A DNA stretch of 5,153 bases from Bacteroidales bacterium (GTDB lineage: Bacteria > Bacteroidota > Bacteroidia > Bacteroidales > ML635J-15). Below the pieces are notes generated by a model that saw only the letters and a list, made by a program, of their open reading frames with translations, did no database searches and was not told the DNA's origin. Below, in pieces: positions 4,478-5,153 of this stretch. Made by a program: the position numbers and the translations under genes. The stretch lies in NCBI GenBank assembly GCA_028696755.1, contig JAQVGK010000293.1:1-5153 (forward strand), read 5' to 3'. Position 1 is the stretch's first letter; every line of letters begins with the position of its first letter.

Positions 4478-5153
4478 CTACTTCAACTGCGTATTTGGGT
4501 TTTGGCTTGGTCTAAAGAAATCGATTGGGTTATCCAAATAATCTTCGGGTTGTTTAAACTGGTTTTGATTCTCTTTTGCCCACTGTTGTTTGTTTTTCCA
4601 TTCTTCCATAAGCTCGTCATAATTATCGGGGATCCCATCTTTATAATTAATAGTGTCGCCTTTGGGATTGTCGGTATAAATAATCCAGTCGCCATCGCGT
4701 TCACCGTTTACGTACATTCCTTCTTCGTCAACCGAGCCAGTAATTCCATAAAATTTCCAATATCCATGACGAGTAGATCCAGCATAAGTACCTTCTTCGA
4801 TAAGTCCACCTTTCTCGAAAAACTTTTTGTATGGGCCCTCTAATTTTCCATCTTTATAAACACAATCAAGAACCATTTTGCCAGTGATTGGATAAAACAT
4901 CTGCACTCTGCCGTTTGCCTTTCCGTGATTATAGTTTATAATAGCCGACATAATTCCATCTTCGTAATAAAGCATCCATGTTTTGTGACGTTCGCGGTTT
5001 TCGTCGTAAACTCCTTTTGCTGCTTTGTTTCCATTGCTCCAGAATAATTCGGCAGAAGCATAGCCAGCTTCGTCATAGTTTAAAACGGATTTTATTTTAC
5101 CGTTTGGATGATAATAGGTAAATGTTCCAGTTGGCTTGTTATCAATGAAAAAA
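4478..5153 (-). CDS. MORN_2/YwqK-like repeat protein, C-terminal part, cut by the right window edge
   Basis: The frame is open from base 5152 to the TAG stop at 4480-4478, giving 224 visible residues; the start lies outside the window. The internal Met at 4975 is not the start, because repeats of the same kind continue upstream of it. Visible residues 9-173 form about seven repeats with a period of 23-25 residues, of the pattern G-x-W/F-x-x-Y/F-x-x-x-G-x-x-x-x-x-x-x-Y-x-x-G. Clear examples start at G9 (GTFTYYHPNGKIKS), G106 (GPYKKFFEKGGLIEEGTY), G130 (GYWKFYGITGSVDEEGMY) and G154 (GDWIIY). This matches MORN_2 repeats, which databases often label 'YwqK family antitoxin'. That label is family naming, and no toxin gene is visible. 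The tail from about 174 is hydrophilic, rich in Asn, Gln and acidic residues, and not recognised. Bacteroidota members often carry a signal peptide, which cannot be checked here. Function is unknown; probably a beta-sheet scaffold or binding surface. Confidence 0.85.
   Translation of the reverse strand, partial: FFIDNKPTGTFTYYHPNGKIKSVLNYDEAGYASAELFWSNGNKAAKGVYDENRERHKTWMLYYEDGIMSAIINYNHGKANGRVQMFYPITGKMVLDCVYKDGKLEGPYKKFFEKGGLIEEGTYAGSTRHGYWKFYGITGSVDEEGMYVNGERDGDWIIYTDNPKGDTINYKDGIPDNYDELMEEWKNKQQWAKENQNQFKQPEDYLDNPIDFFRPSQNPNTQLK

Noticed and set aside
4483..4843. Open frames overlapping the MORN-repeat gene (minus 4483-4704, plus 4502-4843)
   Set aside because: The repeats are clearly encoded in the 4478-5153 frame, and the overlapping frames give no recognisable protein. 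The hydrophobic plus-strand product simply reflects antisense of hydrophilic codons.
4478..4975. The internal ATG at 4975 as the true start of the MORN-repeat protein
   Set aside because: The frame remains open to the window edge and encodes two more repeats of the same pattern upstream of this Met.

Overview
The window looks like chromosomal DNA of a Bacteroidota bacterium, probably Bacteroidales/Marinilabiliales-like or a related environmental lineage. The evidence is AT-rich DNA with very AT-rich intergenic spaces, a C-terminal type IX secretion (T9SS type A) sorting domain, a lipoprotein with an acidic stretch right after the lipidated cysteine, a Bacteroidota-style secreted subtilase and a YwqK/MORN_2-type repeat protein. 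All five protein genes lie on the minus strand, so transcription runs from high to low coordinates.

Layout in transcription order: (1) 4478-5153, the C-terminal 224 codons of a MORN_2/YwqK-like repeat protein, open to the right edge. (2) 4404-4460, a three-armed palindromic element after its stop that looks like an intrinsic terminator with a duplicated arm. (3) 3218-4309, complete mnmA, the tRNA-U34 2-thiouridylase. (4) 2940-3217, a gene-free spacer with dispersed-repeat-like sequence and a short heptamer tandem repeat. (5) 2238-2939, a lipoprotein of unknown function, followed after 47 bp by (6) 1300-2187, a secreted T9SS cargo protein of unknown function; these two may be co-transcribed. 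(7) 697-1299, a 603-bp gene-free, repeat-dense stretch with three different inverted-repeat elements and a 23-bp exact copy of the 3' end of the lipoprotein gene, apparently the stump of a deleted paralogue. (8) 1-696, the N-terminal 232 residues of a secreted S8 (subtilisin-like) peptidase running off the left edge.

mnmA is a housekeeping gene. The surface lipoprotein, T9SS protein and subtilase are cell-envelope or secreted functions with no visible biochemical link to it. The lipoprotein/T9SS pair lies between two repeat-rich spacers and beside a paralogue stump, so this part appears to have been reshaped by repeats, duplication and deletion. I see no convincing new defence, CRISPR or mobile-enzyme system. 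The parts most worth a second look are non-coding: the nested palindromes at 1101-1239, the stump abutting them at 1061-1099, and the alternative-hairpin element at 4404-4460.
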